A stretch of DNA of 64,000 nt, taken from an uncultured Oligoflexia bacterium. GTDB lineage: Bacteria; Bdellovibrionota; Bacteriovoracia; Bacteriovoracales; Bacteriovoracaceae. A model generated the notes under the pieces. It was not told where the DNA came from. It did not search any database and saw only the letters and a list, made by a program, of their open reading frames with translations. The DNA is taken from positions 1 through 64,000 of the forward strand of contig CAJXPQ010000015.1 of assembly GCA_913058265.1 (NCBI GenBank), in the 5' to 3' direction. Positions 9,459 through 16,855 of the stretch are shown here, piece after piece (position 1 is the first letter of the stretch; the number at the start of each line of letters is the position of its first letter). Both the position numbers and the translations under genes were made by a program.

Positions 9459-9755
9459 TTGTATAGAGTGTTACTAACAAAAAAATGTTCGAATGAGCTT
9501 TTAAAACAAAGGAAATCAGGTGAGCTTTCAAATAATGATCTCATTACGATAAGAACTTGGGTGAGTGAAATGACTCATTTGGGACCAGAGTATATCGAGT
9601 TTTGTGGTCATTGGAGTGACTATGAGCTGCAGGATGATAGACAGGGCCAAAGATCATCAAGTTTTAGTTCTTCTGGACGTATAATTTATAAAATTAAAAA
9701 TAATAATATCGAGATTAGTGTTGTGAGAATAACAACTGATCATGACTACAGCTAA
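9459..9755 (+). CDS. Type II toxin, RelE/HigB-like mRNA interferase
   Basis: This 98-residue protein has the RelE/ParE fold pattern. The C-terminal half reads DDRQGQRSSSFSSSGRIIYK and then ends in RITTDHDYS, matching the R-S-x-F / G-R-I-I-Y / H-D-Y motifs of HigB-type toxins that cut mRNA on the ribosome. It starts at TTG 9459 behind a GGGGG ribosome binding site. The toxin comes before the antitoxin, as in HigBA. No cleavage activity can be read from the sequence, and the choice between HigB and RelE is uncertain. Confidence 0.75.
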   Translation: MYRVLLTKKCSNELLKQRKSGELSNNDLITIRTWVSEMTHLGPEYIEFCGHWSDYELQDDRQGQRSSSFSSSGRIIYKIKNNNIEISVVRITTDHDYS

Positions 9756-9771
9756 GTCGAGGAAGTACAGT

Positions 9772-10095
9772 ATGACGAAAAAAATTGAAGCATTATCTTT
9801 TTTAGACGGCCTTATTACAGGTAAAGTTACTCCTGGTGCAATTGTTAAGGCCAGAAGAGAGTCTTTGGGATTAACTCAGAAGGATGTATTTGACTTAACA
9901 GGCATTAAAGCGACATTCTTATCAGCAGTTGAAAATGATAAGAGGAATTTAGGTGTTGATACGGCATCTAAAATAGCAGCTGCAATAGGACTTCACCCGT
10001 CATCAATATTATTTCCAGAAAAATTTGATGTAGATAAAGAAATTGCAAAAATCATAAAAAAACGAGAAAAGCTTTTAAAGGGGAAGGCGGCATAA
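9772..10095 (+). CDS. XRE-family antitoxin (HigA-like)
   Basis: The protein has 107 residues when started at ATG 9772, which follows GAGGAAG by six bases. An ATG at 9742 inside the toxin gene is in frame but lacks a good site. The helix-turn-helix is clear: LGLTQKDVFDLTGIKATFLS then VENDKRNLGVDTASKIAAAIG. The Lys-rich tail (KIIKKREKLLKGK) may contact the toxin or DNA. It directly follows the toxin and probably binds the inverted repeat at 9415-9447. Confidence 0.82.
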   Translation: MTKKIEALSFLDGLITGKVTPGAIVKARRESLGLTQKDVFDLTGIKATFLSAVENDKRNLGVDTASKIAAAIGLHPSSILFPEKFDVDKEIAKIIKKREKLLKGKAA

Positions 10096-10098
10096 TAG

Positions 10099-10815
10099 AT
10101 GGCTAAGAAGTTAATAAAACAAAAACATAAATGGAGAAAGTGTCCCTTGGGTTTTCATTGGAGAAACTCATCCGTTGTTGATAAACATGAACGAAGAAAG
10201 GCGACAGTTAAAGAACATTACAGAGGAGGATCTTGTGTTAGAAATAGATCCAAAAAAAATACTTTGTATGCAGATGAAGTCTATATCATGACGAATACTT
10301 ACTTTCTAAAGCGGAAATTAATTATCTCCTCCAATACTCTCGGATATAAGAAAGGCTCTGAATTTGATCATATTATAGATGGATGGGTTACATATTGGAA
10401 TGATATTTTAAAACCAAAAGTTGCGCTTGATCCTGACTTTGTAAAAGTGATGATTGCAACTGAGTCTTCATTTAACACTAAATCAAAAGCCTTTGCAGGG
10501 AAAAGAGCAGGTTACGCCCGGGGATTAATGCAAGTAACCGATCAAACATTAAAGTACTTAAAAGGGCACAAGACAGAAGCTCAAAATCAAACTATTATTC
10601 TTGATGAAGAAGATATGAATGATCCTGTTTTAAACATCGCGGCCGGAGTGAGGTGGTTATATAGAAAGAAAGAGATTGCTGACTCAAGGTATAAAGGAGA
10701 ATCCTCTTGGTTAAAGTCTATAATGCTTTATAAGGGTTATCGTTCGATGAATCACAAACAAGTTCAAAAATTTATTGGATTATACGAAAGGATTAAAAGT
10801 GAAAAAAATAAATAA
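10099..10815 (+). CDS. SLT-type lytic transglycosylase domain protein
   Basis: The C-terminal part is a lysozyme-like SLT domain. The catalytic glutamate lies in MIATESSFN (about residue 121), GLMQVTD follows near 141, and NIAAGVRWLY near 180. The first 55 residues are basic and carry HWRNSSVVDKHERRKATVKEH, a pattern of His/Arg pairs seen in proteins with HWR...V..H.R motifs of unclear role. No signal peptide is visible, which is odd for a peptidoglycan-cleaving enzyme. It starts three bases after the antitoxin stop, so it appears to belong to the toxin-antitoxin operon. Confidence 0.75.
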   Translation: MAKKLIKQKHKWRKCPLGFHWRNSSVVDKHERRKATVKEHYRGGSCVRNRSKKNTLYADEVYIMTNTYFLKRKLIISSNTLGYKKGSEFDHIIDGWVTYWNDILKPKVALDPDFVKVMIATESSFNTKSKAFAGKRAGYARGLMQVTDQTLKYLKGHKTEAQNQTIILDEEDMNDPVLNIAAGVRWLYRKKEIADSRYKGESSWLKSIMLYKGYRSMNHKQVQKFIGLYERIKSEKNK

Positions 10816-11140
10816 AATGCTCTTAATAAATTTGCTCTTACCTGGTATCGCTTTCGCTGGCTCGCACTTTTGTTTTGAGAGAGAGGTTTCAATTCATTGC
10901 GAATCTGAGCTTGGTGAAAATTATTCACTTAATGGTAGCTTTGTGAAAGAAGGTGTGTCCTATGAATTTTCAGCACGAAGAGCCTTTCCTGGTCGCTGGT
11001 GCGAAGAAGCGGTGGAGAGTATTTTAAAGGTTATGAAATCTGGTAATTATTGTATGAAGTTTGAAGAGAAATCAGTCAGTGTCGATTTAACAATTGGTGC
11101 AGTGCTGAGTAAGTCTAAGAAGTGGACTTATTTTCAATAG
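10799..11140 (+). CDS. Small secreted protein with four cysteines
   Basis: I do not recognise a family. Starting at GTG 10799 (AAGGA six bases before) gives 113 residues with a signal peptide KKINKMLLINLLLPGIAFA. The mature part has cysteines in SHFCFER, SIHCESE, RWCEEA and NYCMKF, which could form two disulfides. It overlaps the end of the transglycosylase gene by 17 bases, so the two are probably translated together. A partner or inhibitor of the transglycosylase is possible but speculative. Confidence 0.65.
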   Translation: MKKINKMLLINLLLPGIAFAGSHFCFEREVSIHCESELGENYSLNGSFVKEGVSYEFSARRAFPGRWCEEAVESILKVMKSGNYCMKFEEKSVSVDLTIGAVLSKSKKWTYFQ

Positions 11141-11199
11141 GTCTCAAGGTAGTGTTGCGACCTTAACCAAAGATTAAGATCACAACTAAGAGCCTTTTT

Positions 11200-11706
11200 T
11201 TATTGAAGCGTTGAAGTCACTTCTTCATTGGTTACAACACCGTTTTCAATCATCTTAAAGCTCTCTTGAATATCTCCATTTTCAAGACTCTTAACCACAC
11301 CCTCTGAAAAGAATAGATCAGATACCGAAGTAAGCTTCAACTTACCCTGCTCGCATGATCCAGCATAAGTGAATCGAGCTCCTTCGATAGTACCCTGATG
11401 AGAGTTACCATCAATAATAAATGTATCATTATCAAGCTTATATATTGTTTGCTCTCCATCCTGTGAGAGCTCTCTGTATACTGGCTCAAAATCGGTAGCA
11501 TCTTCTGTATCATTTTGCTTATAAACGCCTCTAATGGCAGGACACTCATCATTAGAGTGATTCATATCAGAGACAATACTTTCTAACTTTTTTGAACCTT
11601 CTTTATTTGAGTTTGAATCGTTATTGCTGTTGCCATCATTACTTAGGTCACAAGATGTACCTATGATTAGAATTGAACTTAGTAAAAATAATTTTGTAAA
11701 TCTCAT
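11200..11706 (-). CDS. Hypothetical lipoprotein
   Basis: This 168-residue protein has a lipoprotein signal, MRFTKLFLLSSILIIGTSC, with the cysteine at 19. An Asn/Ser/Asp-rich linker of about 20 residues follows. The rest looks like a small beta-rich domain with two cysteines (ECPAIRG, GSCEQGK). No family is recognised. It lies 31 bases after the 64-residue gene on the same strand, so both may use the sigma-54 promoter at 11970-11986. Confidence 0.7.
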   Translation of the reverse strand: MRFTKLFLLSSILIIGTSCDLSNDGNSNNDSNSNKEGSKKLESIVSDMNHSNDECPAIRGVYKQNDTEDATDFEPVYRELSQDGEQTIYKLDNDTFIIDGNSHQGTIEGARFTYAGSCEQGKLKLTSVSDLFFSEGVVKSLENGDIQESFKMIENGVVTNEEVTSTLQ

Positions 11707-11737
11707 AATATCTCCGTTGTATTTATATTTGTTGTCT

Positions 11738-11935
11738 TTAGCAGAACATTAAAGTGTGTTGTCTCGCATCTAGGTGAGAGTAGATGGCAGCGTAGGGGAC
11801 GCTGCCATGTATGATGATCTCTGGGACAAAGGATTCATTTGCGTTTTTTAAATCCTTATATTGATTAACTCTGGGGTGGGACTCACTAGCAATTAGTGAG
11901 TTTAGATATGTTTTTAGCTTCTTTAGTAATTTCAT
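11738..11935 (-). CDS. Small protein behind a sigma-54 promoter
   Basis: ATG 11935 follows AAAGGA by six bases and opens a 65-residue protein beginning MKLLKKLKTYLNSLIASES and ending YSHLDARQHTLMFC. There is no signal peptide and no membrane segment; the N-terminal helix is basic and amphipathic. No family is recognised. A near-consensus -24/-12 promoter lies about 36 bases upstream. An in-frame upstream extension to 11995 lacks a ribosome binding site and would run through that promoter, so it is rejected. Confidence 0.6.
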   Translation of the reverse strand: MKLLKKLKTYLNSLIASESHPRVNQYKDLKNANESFVPEIIIHGSVPYAAIYSHLDARQHTLMFC

Positions 11936-11969
11936 TTCGTATCCTTTGTTGTTTGTTACAAAGGAGTAA

Positions 11970-11986
11970 AGCAAGAGGCTTGCCAA
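11970..11986 (-). promoter_or_regulatory. Sigma-54 (-24/-12) promoter
   Basis: Read on the minus strand the element is TTGGCAAGCCTCTTGCT. It has the GG and GC dinucleotides at the required spacing (12 bases from the first G of GG to the G of GC) and matches the consensus TTGGCA-N6-TTGCW. Transcription would start near 11959, leaving a short leader with AAAGGA before the gene at 11935. It shares 14 of 17 bases with the element at 32060-32076. Confidence 0.72.
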
Positions 11987-12062
11987 AAAAAACAAAGTAA
12001 AAACAGAGAGTTAGGGAAGTGTTTTATTCGCTTTCAGAATATCACATGCGGATACCGAATCC

Positions 12063-12077
12063 TGAGTAGGCTACTCA
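12063..12077. promoter_or_regulatory. 15-bp palindrome in a divergent intergenic region
   Basis: TGAGTAG (12063-12069) and CTACTCA (12071-12077) are perfectly complementary around a single G. The site lies between the sigma-54-driven unit on the minus strand and the 24-residue ORF on the plus strand, a natural place for an operator. The binding protein is unknown. Confidence 0.35.
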
Positions 12078-12161
12078 ATCTTAAAATTCTAGTCATTACA
12101 GACGTTTATAACGTATTATGATTCTTAGTTGAATAATGGTTTTTCTAGGAAGGAGAAAATT

Positions 12162-12236
12162 ATGACATTACATCTATCTATTAAGTTAATGGCAGCAGCT
12201 TTACTTGCACTATTAATCTTAAGCCAAACAAACTAA
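12162..12236 (+). CDS. 24-residue membrane microprotein
   Basis: An ATG preceded by the very strong ribosome binding site GGAAGGAGA opens a 24-codon ORF. The peptide starts MTLHLSIKL, continues with a single hydrophobic helix (AAALLALLIL) and ends SQTN. The strong site together with a clean membrane helix argues for a real gene. It stands alone, 17 bases before the end of the convergent 854-residue gene. Function unknown. Confidence 0.55.
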   Translation: MTLHLSIKLMAAALLALLILSQTN

Positions 12237-12253
12237 ATTTCTATTATTTATAA

Positions 12254-14818
12254 TTAGAAAGTATCTCTGAGTGCTTCATATGATGGAGCACTGGATTTAT
12301 CCGTTGTCGTTAAAGTTCCATTCGTTTTTTCATTTAATTGTCTAACTAAGTCCTGAAGGTTATTTCCGTCAAAGGAATCTTTCACATACTTATAGAACAT
12401 CATAAACCTTGCATCTAATTCGTTCTCAGTATGTCTAAATTTAAAAGATCCGTCTGGCCTTTTAAGAATTGTTATTTGATATGGGGAAGCCTGACTCTGG
12501 TCCTCTTCACCTTTACTAAAAAATAAATTAATAGCTTTTGAATTATTTGAATCTAAGAACACTTTGATCTTGTCCGCATTATCAGGGTTTAAATCAATTG
12601 TTCCATTTGTCATCTCACTTTCAGAAAGCTCAACTTCACCTGGCCTAATTAACGCTCTACCTGAACTAGCACCAGCGCCACCAGCAATTGATCTACTAGC
12701 ACCTGCACCTCTAGCACCTGAGCTCGAAGCAACCTTAGCTATAGCAGCTCCCGCCTTAGGGAAGGCATTAGCTCCTTCAGCATTTTTTCTGGCCATAACA
12801 GCTTCAGATGCCGCCATAGTTCCTAATGCCTCTTCATATGATCGACTATACTCAGAGTCAGCAGAGGCTGTATTCGATGTAGGTGTTTCAATAGAAGTCA
12901 CCCCGTTACTTGCAACGTAAGTAGAGGGAGTATCAAAAAATGGATCAACTTGAGGATTAAATGTCGGAGCATCTGGCGACTTTGCAATAAAGCCACGCTT
13001 CTTAGCAGGACCTGGACGTCTTAGAACATCGCTTAAATTTTCTTGAAACTGACTTGATGTTTGTGAGCTTTTCGCTCTTGTAATTCTTCTCGCTACTTCA
13101 CTGAAAACATTATTTGTATTCTCTTGAACTTGAGCGTTGAAACTTTTTCTTACGCTCATCTGCCCTGAGGAATCAGCGCTATCGCTGTTTGAATCATAGT
13201 AACTACTAATTCGTCCTGAGCCTGTTGTATCTCCACTCATAACAACTTCTGTAGAGTCACCTGTTAGGGGAGCTCGCGATTCAAACGGGGCTTCACTAAT
13301 ATTACTTGTCGTTGCAGTATCGCTTAACTCAAGACCCTGAAAGGCTTGAATAATAACTGGCTTTTTTGTGTAGGGATCAAATATCTCTTCCATTTTAATT
13401 GCGGCCTTACCTGCGGCCACCTTTGCAATAAATTGCTCTTGATATTCTGGTGTGCTTTCATCAATTCCAGCTGTCTTTAGCTCATCTATAACTTCTTTTT
13501 CGATATTTGAAATTAAGTTATTAACTTGTGGTTGAAGGAGTGCTTTTGCTGCTTCTCCGTAGATACATTTTTTTGATAGTTGATCTTCATTACATGCTTC
13601 TCTGACATTTTTTAGTACATCGAGTGGTTTGTCTTTGTTGAAGAATTCACAGACTAGGTTTTCAGATTCGATGATTGCATCATTATAATTTTTATCTGCA
13701 ACAGCCTCAAAACTTTCTTGATTTTTCATTTGAGGGGGCAATATCTCTTGTAGTTTATTAAAGTGCGTGTCAAAGTCATTAGAGCTTTCACTGTCGGTAC
13801 ATTTTTTATTAAGAATCATACTAGAGGCTAGGTAATCAGTTACGGAGTCCTCTTCCTGCGCGCTTGACAGTATCGTTCTTAAAGTCGTTGGATCAGATGG
13901 AATTAATTGATCAGAATTAGAACATAGAATATTTTCCATTTCAGTATGTAGGGTGTCACATCGTTTTGTAATATCGTCTCTAATTGCTTCATCAACATTG
14001 CTTGATGTAAACTCAGCAGTAACTAGATCAAGTAAATTTGGAGAGTTTTTATTAGATTTTAAAGTTTCAAAAAATTCTTGATTATTATCAAAGTTCTTGT
14101 ATACAGGGTTTGATCTTAGTTCAGCAGTGATATAGCTTAAATTATCGTTATCATTTTTTTGAAACTTTGAAATCGTCTCAGCCATTGTTGCCGAACTTGA
14201 GAGAGCCTCAAGGAAACTTGCGTCTTGAAAGAGAGCTAGACTCATATTCCTAGTAGCAACAGATTTTAATTTGTTAGTGAACGAATCGGGAATATCAACT
14301 CCACAATCATTTTTATTTTCAGTTCTATCAACTAGGGTGCCTGTTATATCAGGATTGTCATAGCGAGCTTCAATTTCATTATAAAAACTATCATGTAGTT
14401 TCGATGTATATCTTCTCAGTTCGGCTTGAGTTAAGATACTATCACTGTTCGGACAATTCATATTCTTGATTTTTTTAATACTACATAAATTTCCAAGCTC
14501 TCTGTCATTGGCTAAACTATCTATCTCACTAACTACAACGAGATCATTTGCAATAGATAGTAATCCCATATTGGCTTTATCAGACAGTGCATCTAAGAAC
14601 ATTTTTTTTCTTTTTGAGTCAATTATATCAATTGTCGGATTGAATTTTTCAATTTCACTACTTGCGCAGTTACAGGTTAAAAACTCTGGGACTTTAGTAC
14701 AATTATTTGGAGTTAATCCTTTTAGTGTCTCAGTAAGTTCGTTTGTGAGATCACTAAAGTTACAAGCGAATGCTTGAGTGGAAACTATAGAGAATATAAA
14801 GAGAAGTATTTTCTTTAT
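12254..14818 (-). CDS. Large secreted Cys-rich protein with apparent AUA start
   Basis: No family is recognised. The frame extends upstream of the first ATG (14602) through a perfect signal peptide, KKILLFIFSIVSTQAFA then CN, whose first codon at 14818-14816 is ATA. GGAGGA lies just before it and the codon overlaps the upstream stop as ATAA. An in-frame TAA lies nine codons upstream and no ATG, GTG or TTG falls between it and the signal peptide. The protein has 854 residues from here. The first half is rich in cysteines. An Ala/Gly/Ser low-complexity stretch (around GARGAGASRSIAGGAGASSG) precedes a cysteine-free C-terminal domain. It is coupled to the CXXCH gene upstream. Confidence 0.78.
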   Translation of the reverse strand: MKKILLFIFSIVSTQAFACNFSDLTNELTETLKGLTPNNCTKVPEFLTCNCASSEIEKFNPTIDIIDSKRKKMFLDALSDKANMGLLSIANDLVVVSEIDSLANDRELGNLCSIKKIKNMNCPNSDSILTQAELRRYTSKLHDSFYNEIEARYDNPDITGTLVDRTENKNDCGVDIPDSFTNKLKSVATRNMSLALFQDASFLEALSSSATMAETISKFQKNDNDNLSYITAELRSNPVYKNFDNNQEFFETLKSNKNSPNLLDLVTAEFTSSNVDEAIRDDITKRCDTLHTEMENILCSNSDQLIPSDPTTLRTILSSAQEEDSVTDYLASSMILNKKCTDSESSNDFDTHFNKLQEILPPQMKNQESFEAVADKNYNDAIIESENLVCEFFNKDKPLDVLKNVREACNEDQLSKKCIYGEAAKALLQPQVNNLISNIEKEVIDELKTAGIDESTPEYQEQFIAKVAAGKAAIKMEEIFDPYTKKPVIIQAFQGLELSDTATTSNISEAPFESRAPLTGDSTEVVMSGDTTGSGRISSYYDSNSDSADSSGQMSVRKSFNAQVQENTNNVFSEVARRITRAKSSQTSSQFQENLSDVLRRPGPAKKRGFIAKSPDAPTFNPQVDPFFDTPSTYVASNGVTSIETPTSNTASADSEYSRSYEEALGTMAASEAVMARKNAEGANAFPKAGAAIAKVASSSGARGAGASRSIAGGAGASSGRALIRPGEVELSESEMTNGTIDLNPDNADKIKVFLDSNNSKAINLFFSKGEEDQSQASPYQITILKRPDGSFKFRHTENELDARFMMFYKYVKDSFDGNNLQDLVRQLNEKTNGTLTTTDKSSAPSYEALRDTF

Positions 14819-15453
14819 ACTAAGTCCTCCGCATTTTTTGCATTAAAATAATCAACAAGCATGCTTCTTAAATTTGTAATATCTGAGAGGACAAATTTCT
14901 TTTTTGAATCCGGGTCAGCAATAATATCATCTAAATAGTCTAGAACTGTCTCAGGCTCTCCGTTAACGTACTCGATTGCATTGACATCAGTATTAGGACT
15001 ATTTAACAAAAACTTATAGAAAACATGGTTGTGAAGACTAAGTGCAATCGCTCTCTTCATTAAGTGCTCTGTTTCGCGAGTTGCAGAGTCAACTTTACCC
15101 TCACAGATAAAATCATTCTTATTGGCGTTCCAAAAACTGATTATCTTTTCTTGGTATTTTGGTGTATCTCTTGTGATTTTCATATAACCAAGTATTTGAT
15201 CTTCCATTACTTTAACAATATCTTGGCCTCTTTCTCCAGCAGTCATCATATCTATGCATAAATCTTTCGCAAACTCTCTTACTTTTGGATCACCAGTGAG
15301 GTTCGAAAGCTTAGCAACTTCATCTAGAGCAGTATTGCCAGGAAGTCCTTGAAGGCTGTTATGGCATTCTTTACAGTCGTCATGCAGATTCGCTTCTTTG
15401 GCGAAGACAGTTAGACTTAGAGAAAAAAGTAGTACTATCAGTACACTTTTCAT
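14815..15453 (-). CDS. Secreted protein with one CXXCH motif
   Basis: This 212-residue protein has a signal peptide, MKSVLIVLLFSLSLTVFA, then DDCKECHNS soon after. CKECH is the haem c attachment motif, but only one is present and no clear distal Met region was found, so haem binding is uncertain. The C-terminal third (NSPNTDVNAIEYVNGE and LDYLDDI) is faintly ankyrin-like. AAAGGA precedes the ATG. Its stop overlaps the AUA start of the 854-residue gene, so they form a two-gene operon of exported proteins. Confidence 0.65.
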   Translation of the reverse strand: MKSVLIVLLFSLSLTVFAKEANLHDDCKECHNSLQGLPGNTALDEVAKLSNLTGDPKVREFAKDLCIDMMTAGERGQDIVKVMEDQILGYMKITRDTPKYQEKIISFWNANKNDFICEGKVDSATRETEHLMKRAIALSLHNHVFYKFLLNSPNTDVNAIEYVNGEPETVLDYLDDIIADPDSKKKFVLSDITNLRSMLVDYFNAKNAEDLV

Positions 15454-15656
15454 GTGTAATCCTTTGATAAAATTAACCTTTTATTATTAATCGGGTATTA
15501 AATAGCGTTCCTTTAGGGATTAATGAGAAAAAGTGGATTAATTTAGGAGGTTTTAGTGCCATGGTATAAGTCTATGTTGGTGAGTTAAATAAAAAGTATC
15601 TAATTCTTACTAGTTTTTATATCATATGGACTTAAGTAACTACTAAGGAGTATATC

Positions 15657-16208
15657 TTGCGTCTCATCGTCATATTATTCACAACTGCTTTTATTACCCA
15701 ATATTCTCATGCGAGTTATCAGGTCTCTCTTGCATGGTCACATATTACGAGAACAGCGAACTATGAAATAAGTAGTGAGGTGAAATCGGAAGAAACGCGA
15801 AGCCCGATGGAAATAAAGTTTGGAAGTGTTTTGAGTAATAAAATATATTTAGGTGGTATTTATAATATTGGTACTAGAACAGTATCATCGACATCATTGA
15901 CAAGGACAGAGAAGCTGACTGCTTATGGTGCAACTATTGGATATGATCTAGCTGATTGGTATGTTCATCTATCTTATTATTTAAGTGCTGAGTTAGATAC
16001 CGATGATGATAATATTTTTAAAGAGGGCTCTGGCTTCCAAGTAGATATCGGTAAGAAGTTTAAGTGGGGTAGTGTTTTTGTTATCCCTCAAATCGCTTAC
16101 TCAAGTTTAAGTTTTAAAATAAGAGATAACAATGGAACCGAAGCGGATGTAGATTCTTCATCTTTCGGTGGAATCATTCCGCAAATTGCCTTTATGTATG
16201 AATTCTAG
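15657..16208 (+). CDS. Outer-membrane beta-barrel protein
   Basis: It starts at TTG 15657 behind AAGGAG. This 183-residue protein has a signal peptide (MRLIVILFTTAFITQYSHA), alternating strands rich in Gly, Tyr and Ser (KIYLGGIYNIG, LTAYGATIGYD, WYVHLSYYLS) and a C-terminal aromatic residue in FMYEF, the usual sign for BAM-mediated assembly. It resembles the small eight-stranded OmpA/OmpW-type barrels. No substrate can be named. It stands alone, two bases from the convergent next gene. Confidence 0.7.
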   Translation: MRLIVILFTTAFITQYSHASYQVSLAWSHITRTANYEISSEVKSEETRSPMEIKFGSVLSNKIYLGGIYNIGTRTVSSTSLTRTEKLTAYGATIGYDLADWYVHLSYYLSAELDTDDDNIFKEGSGFQVDIGKKFKWGSVFVIPQIAYSSLSFKIRDNNGTEADVDSSSFGGIIPQIAFMYEF

Positions 16209-16210
16209 GG

Positions 16211-16735
16211 CTAATAACCTAGAAGAGAATCATGTGGAGCTGCTCTTTTCCAGAACTCCATTTCCATTTCAGATACACATTCAAAGACACCGTCCATTAA
16301 TTTCTCTGCGTATGATCCGCGAGAGCTAACAATATCAGAGACATTGAATAGGTTGGAGATTGTACATGTCTTTGTGTAGTGAAGGTTGCGTGAATAGTTT
16401 TCGTCTGTGTCACTGTAGATATCAGAGTAAGTGCTAAGCATAATCTTTTCGTATTTCATCCAGCTATTAAGTCGTTGAACATCTTGCTCGTCTGATAGAT
16501 CAAGGTCTTCAGTGTAGAACTGCTCAATAAGTTCCATATCTAGGGAACATACACCTTTGTCTAGATCACAGCGAAGGTTATCGTGTGCCCAGTTGAAGTC
16601 ACCTTCACAATATGTATCTCCACATATATTATCAATATCTAGTGCAACTCGATCAAGAATTTTTTGATCAATTGTGGTTGCAAAAAGACTTGTTGAGATG
16701 AGTAGTAATGGGATAATTGAGCAGAGATTTTTCAT
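16211..16735 (-). CDS. Hypothetical secreted protein
   Basis: This 174-residue protein has a signal peptide, MKNLCSIIPLLLISTSLFA, and a mature acidic part with six cysteines (NICGDTYCEGD, LRCDL, GVCSL, KTCTIS, FECVSE). That pattern suggests disulfide-stabilised folding in the periplasm or outside the cell. TAGGAA precedes the ATG. No family is recognised and no operon partner is present. Confidence 0.6.
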   Translation of the reverse strand: MKNLCSIIPLLLISTSLFATTIDQKILDRVALDIDNICGDTYCEGDFNWAHDNLRCDLDKGVCSLDMELIEQFYTEDLDLSDEQDVQRLNSWMKYEKIMLSTYSDIYSDTDENYSRNLHYTKTCTISNLFNVSDIVSSRGSYAEKLMDGVFECVSEMEMEFWKRAAPHDSLLGY

Positions 16736-16855
16736 ATAAATTCCTATTTAGTAGATGTTTGAGCTAAATTGCCATGAGGAATAGATATTGAATAGAGAAC
16801 TTGAAATTTTTACTTACTGCTAGCTAGATAAAGGGCTTTTAACATAGGATAACTT

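Noticed and set aside
9333-11140. Toxin-antitoxin cassette as a prophage or integrative element
   Set aside because: No integrase, no flanking direct repeats, no tRNA next to it and no other phage genes; accessory status rests only on gene content.
11141-11200. Possible bidirectional terminator between the four-Cys protein and the convergent lipoprotein
   Set aside because: Short, interrupted stems only (AAGGT/ACCTT, CTTAA/TTAAG); the T run at 11192-11198 is not next to a stable stem.
12564-12920. Plus-strand Ala/Pro/Leu-rich frame opposite the 854-residue gene
   Set aside because: It mirrors the Ala/Gly/Ser low-complexity region on the minus strand and has no ribosome binding site.
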